Source: Flammeovirgaceae bacterium UBA7330
GTDB taxonomy: Bacteria; Bacteroidota; Bacteroidia; Cytophagales; Cyclobacteriaceae
Assembly: GCA_002471275.1 (NCBI GenBank)
Contig: DKPQ01000024.1
Coordinates: 176,164 to 240,163, forward strand
DNA: 64,000 bases
Direction: 5' to 3'
The position numbers and the translations under genes are program-made. Below the pieces are notes generated by a model. It saw only the letters and a program-made list of their open reading frames with translations, had not been told where the DNA came from and did no database searches. The stretch's first letter is position 1. Each line of letters begins with the position of its first letter. Below, in pieces: positions 61,647 through 64,000 of the stretch.

Positions 61647-62094
61647 ATTCCTGTGGGTAGCTTCGGACAATATTGTTAATAGTTTCCAACATATATTCAG
61701 ATTTATACACTCCTGAAAATCGATTTGTAATCACTATGGCATTATCCATATTAATATAATACACCGCTGTATCCTTTTTGGTGATAAAACTAAGCTTAAA
61801 CATTCGTAGAAAATCATTTTCGTCTAACTCATCAGTACTCTGTAGAGGAAATACGTACTTAGTACTCATCAATAATTTAAGCCGACTTGCTAAATCAAAG
61901 TCATCATAATGAAGTTTTAAATTATGATCCGTCTGATCAATGGAAATTCTTTTAACACTAAAAATACTAATTGAATCTATCGCCCCTTTTTTATTGCCAA
62001 ATACTGAAACAATTATTATCCCTAAAAAGAGAATGATCAAACCTAACCGACCTATTTTATACTTTTTGACTTTCTGAAGTTTTTCAAAAATCAT
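61645..62094 (-). CDS. small membrane-anchored hypothetical protein
   Basis: 149 residues. Basic N-terminus, one membrane helix (about 17-35, LGLIILFLGIIIVSVFG), then about 110 residues outside the cytoplasm with alternating strands and helices (RISIDQTDHNLKLHYDDF, FKLSFITKKDTAVYYINMDNAIVITNRF). No family recognised. The stop codon lies inside the end of repeat copy 2. Confidence 0.6.
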   Translation of the reverse strand: MIFEKLQKVKKYKIGRLGLIILFLGIIIVSVFGNKKGAIDSISIFSVKRISIDQTDHNLKLHYDDFDLASRLKLLMSTKYVFPLQSTDELDENDFLRMFKLSFITKKDTAVYYINMDNAIVITNRFSGVYKSEYMLETINNIVRSYPQE

Positions 62095-62129
62095 TTCAAT
62101 TCATCGATTATAAGCTGACTCCGAACTTT

Positions 62130-62190
62130 AAGCTGTCCGCCATGTTCCGCAGGGTATGTTGGACGATAGATAAAGAGGGATTTCCAAATC
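62130..62190. repeat. intergenic palindromic repeat, copy 3
   Basis: Third copy (CTGTCCGCCATGTTCCGCAG ... GATAGATAAAGAGGG), between the genes at 61645-62094 and 62240-62776. Confidence 0.75.
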
Positions 62191-62239
62191 TCACTCAGTC
62201 CGGCTACACCGAGTGACTGGGAAGTATTGCCATTTTCAT

Positions 62240-62776
62240 TTATTTACACACCAAGTTAGTATTCAATTTCTTGGGATCAGTGTCAGTTATTCGAATTACA
62301 TCGTTCACGGTGTACATATCTTCAAATGTATAGCCAATCCACAAGCCAGTGACTTGGTTATTAGTCAGTTCGCACCATAAAATATGATGATGATGCCCCA
62401 TGCCACCGTGTTTGTATGTTAACAGGATTTGGTTTGAATTTTTCGCCAATAGCATTATTTGTCTGCTTGGTAGTTTAGCATCATATACTACATCAGTTGA
62501 CCTATATTTTTCATCAGGGTTTGAAAAATTGATCAAATTTCTAATTCCAAGAATCTGTTCACTTGGATCATGTTCAGATAGCAGTTCAATCAAGCTCTCA
62601 GGGATTTGAGTTTTGTCATTCAGCACTTCAAATTGATCTCTTTGGATACCAGTTCGCATATTTTCAAAATTCTCAGTTTGCAGAATCTTGCGTTCCCAGA
62701 ATTCGAATGAAGTTGAGTCTTGGGCCAAAAGTTCAGCTACTCCAAAAAGTAAAAAGGTGAAGATTACGGTTCTCAT
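62240..62776 (-). CDS. exported hypothetical protein
   Basis: About 178 residues from ATG 62776 (MRTVIFTFLLFGVAELLAQ, a good signal peptide); further in-frame Met codons up to 62839 only lengthen it. The mature part is mostly helical and strand-mixed, with a His cluster (KHGGMGHHHHILWCELTNNQVTGLWIGYTFEDMY). No family recognised. Repeat copy 3 follows it. Confidence 0.6.
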   Translation of the reverse strand: MRTVIFTFLLFGVAELLAQDSTSFEFWERKILQTENFENMRTGIQRDQFEVLNDKTQIPESLIELLSEHDPSEQILGIRNLINFSNPDEKYRSTDVVYDAKLPSRQIMLLAKNSNQILLTYKHGGMGHHHHILWCELTNNQVTGLWIGYTFEDMYTVNDVIRITDTDPKKLNTNLVCK

Positions 62777-62885
62777 AATGAAGCTCAACATAACGTTATA
62801 GTTCATAATACACTTGATCCATTCCAAAAGATACACCATCTAAATCTACATCTTTTTCCATTTAAACTGTCAACTCCAACCAGCT

Positions 62886-63272
62886 CTAATGATGCTTTTC
62901 AAAATCCGTCATCTTAAGCTTATTTTTGATGTATTTACTCGGTAGAAAAGCCATTTTCACTTTCGTGATGTCTTTTTTCGTTACTTTATCAGGCTGGTCC
63001 TTGCCTACTCCGGATACGTGCAGACTAAAAGTGCCAAAATCATCCAACCGGATGTTTTTCCCTTGTTGAAGCATAGCAGGAACCAGCTGGGTCAATGTTT
63101 CGATCATACCCAATACATCAGCTGTTGAGAAATTGGTTCTTTTACTGATCTCTTCAGCCATACCTCGTGAATCAATCATTGTCCGGTTCGTCACAGCCGG
63201 GTAATATTTCGTTGGACTGTTTCCTGCGATTCCTCCTGGTCTTTTGCTGACTACTTTATACCATACTGCCAT
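62886..63272 (-). CDS. HU-family (DNABII) DNA-binding protein
   Basis: 128 residues, the longer Bacteroidota form. A basic N-terminal strand (MAVWYKVVSKRPGG) precedes the HU fold: MIDSRGMAEEISKRTNFSTADVLGMIETLTQLVPAMLQQGKNIRLDDFGTFSLHVSG, then a shortened arm region (KDITKVKMAFLPSKYIKNKL). It bends or packages DNA as a dimer. The upstream region holds an eleven-unit 22-bp array ending 66 bp before the start codon; see the repeat at 63338. Confidence 0.88.
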   Translation of the reverse strand: MAVWYKVVSKRPGGIAGNSPTKYYPAVTNRTMIDSRGMAEEISKRTNFSTADVLGMIETLTQLVPAMLQQGKNIRLDDFGTFSLHVSGVGKDQPDKVTKKDITKVKMAFLPSKYIKNKLKMTDFEKHH

Positions 63273-63337
63273 GTGTTGTTATTATTTATTTGATACAAGA
63301 TTGTGCCTGCTTTTAGTCTTTTAGGAGTTTTATCAAA

Positions 63338-63579
63338 AACCACGTGTGATTCTCTTCTTAACCACGTGTGGTTTCGCTCCCAACCACGTGTAGTTTTACT
63401 ACGAACCATGCATAGTTTTCCTCGGAATCACGTGTAGTTTCCCTTCAAACCATGTGTAGTTTCGCTTCGAACAACGTGTTGTTGAGCAACTAAGATACGT
63501 ATATAAATGGAATAAGATAGGTATGTAAATGAATTTAAATAGGTATCAAACAAGAAAAAGATATGTATTATTTTGTTTA
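63338..63579. repeat. eleven-unit, 22-bp-phased dyad array upstream of the HU gene
   Basis: Units start every 22 bp from 63338. Seven are of one type, built on AACCAC-GT-GTGGTT (63338-63491). Four are of another, built on AAGATA-CG/GG/TG-TAT (63492-63579). In both types the dyad centre falls between bases 7 and 8 of the unit. Unit 7 (AACAAC-GT-GTTGTT) changes both arms together and stays palindromic. There are no unique spacers, so it is not a CRISPR. The spacing of two helical turns suggests iterons, a centromere-like site or an operator array. Confidence 0.85.
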
Positions 63580-63705
63580 GGGACAAATTGTCTTGTTTGA
63601 GAGGTTATAATGCCTCAATGATATAAGATACACAAATCGTTCCAAAAATGCACGGTTAGGAGCCTTAAAAATGCAAAAAAAGCTTGTGAGCTTGTGCGAT
63701 AAAAT

Positions 63706-63723
63706 TAGTGGCTAAAGCCACTA
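63706..63723. repeat. REP-like palindrome with GGCTAAAGCC core, copy 1
   Basis: Perfect 8-bp arms TAGTGGCT and AGCCACTA with AA between. Confidence 0.7.
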
Positions 63724-63729
63724 TATGCA

Positions 63730-63767
63730 AATCTATTGCCCCGGGCTAAAGCCCGAGGCAATAGATT
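63730..63767. repeat. REP-like palindrome with GGCTAAAGCC core, copy 2
   Basis: 38 bp: outer arms AATCTATTGCC/GGCAATAGATT, core CGGGCT-AA-AGCCCG, one C/A mismatch. A strong potential cruciform. Confidence 0.75.
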
Positions 63768-63947
63768 ATGCTAAAGTTCCTTGCAGTTTGTGGCGCCAAG
63801 CCAAACCTGTGATAGAAAGCCAAAACATTGTAAAGAGGAATTTGGGGATTTGTGATTGATTGAATGCGAATTGCGAGTTTTTACTGGATCTACGAGTCCG
63901 TAGACTTTATTCAGAATGGCTTTAGTTAAAATGGGGCTTTAGTCGAA

Positions 63948-63976
63948 ATTGCCATGGGCTTTAGCTCATGGGCAAT
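63948..63976. repeat. REP-like palindrome, copy 3 (opposite core)
   Basis: Arms ATTGCCATGGGCT and GCTCATGGGCAAT around TTA. It shares the GGGCTTTAGC core, in the opposite sense to copies 1 and 2. A further GGGCTTTA begins at 63993 and runs off the window. Confidence 0.6.
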
Positions 63977-64000
63977 GGAAATCAGACCTCCAGGGCTTTA

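Noticed and set aside
63338..63491. Possible CRISPR array
   Set aside because: Units of 22 bp follow each other directly with no unique spacers, both arms vary, and no cas gene is present.

Overview
The window looks like a chromosome segment of a free-living, probably marine, polysaccharide-degrading Bacteroidota of the Cytophagales type. The evidence is a type IX secretion C-terminal sorting domain, a BatB/BatC pair, many lipoproteins with Bacteroidota-style lipoboxes, Nudix-fold sugar regulators, few Shine-Dalgarno sites, and the mix of sulfatase, GH88, KduI/KduD and DUF1080/DUF4861 genes. No genus can be assigned from the sequence alone.

Layout. 0.2-8.1 kb: a minus-strand run (VWA BatB-like, TPR BatC-like, thiolase, MORN-repeat protein), a lipoprotein, a LysR regulator divergent from an exported protein, and small exported proteins. 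9.4-18.2 kb: a tightly spaced seven-gene operon (cytochrome c/beta-propeller lipoprotein, DUF1080, two TIM-barrel isomerases, DUF4432, a phosphomannose-isomerase-like cupin, a Gfo/Idh/MocA dehydrogenase) that reads as an oxidative (3-keto-sugar) carbohydrate pathway. 18.6-22.1 kb: an LLM oxidoreductase behind a cluster of TetR-like operators, a membrane protein and a sensor kinase. 22.49-27.57 kb: a 5.06-kb integrated element bounded by a 23-bp direct repeat of the tRNA-Arg 3' end. It carries integrase, HTH/excisionase, a gene II-like replication initiator with a one-base frameshift, a P27-type small terminase and a lipoprotein cargo gene, and is best read as a minimal phage satellite (PICI-like). 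tRNA-Arg and tRNA-Ser follow.

28.1-38.4 kb: a DUF819 permease, a large surface protein with 13 GloVer repeats whose frame is broken at a G8 tract, an MlrC-like M81 protein, a ROK kinase, a REP-associated tyrosine transposase (RAYT) between its own REP hairpins (a solo REP lies at 18.4 kb), a DUF4397 lipoprotein and a PLP aminotransferase. 38.6-50.9 kb: a catabolic locus for a sulfated, rhamnose/xylose/uronate-containing polysaccharide (sulfatase, exported rhamnose mutarotase, GDSL esterase, xylose isomerase, two divergent Nudix-fold regulators, GH88, KduI, KduD, DUF4861, DUF6786, LacI). 51.1-59.8 kb: 3-hydroxyacyl-CoA dehydrogenase, GH13 amylase, class II aldolase, Gfo/Idh/MocA, phytanoyl-CoA dioxygenase and a DPE2-like MalQ. 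59.9-63.3 kb: small envelope proteins separated by a three-copy palindromic repeat, then an HU-family gene.

The most unusual non-coding signal is upstream of the HU gene: eleven consecutive 22-bp units (63338-63579) in two sequence types that keep a common dyad centre and strict 22-bp phase, followed by REP-like palindromes. With the satellite, the G-tract switch candidate and the RAYT/REP family, these are the parts of the window most worth follow-up.
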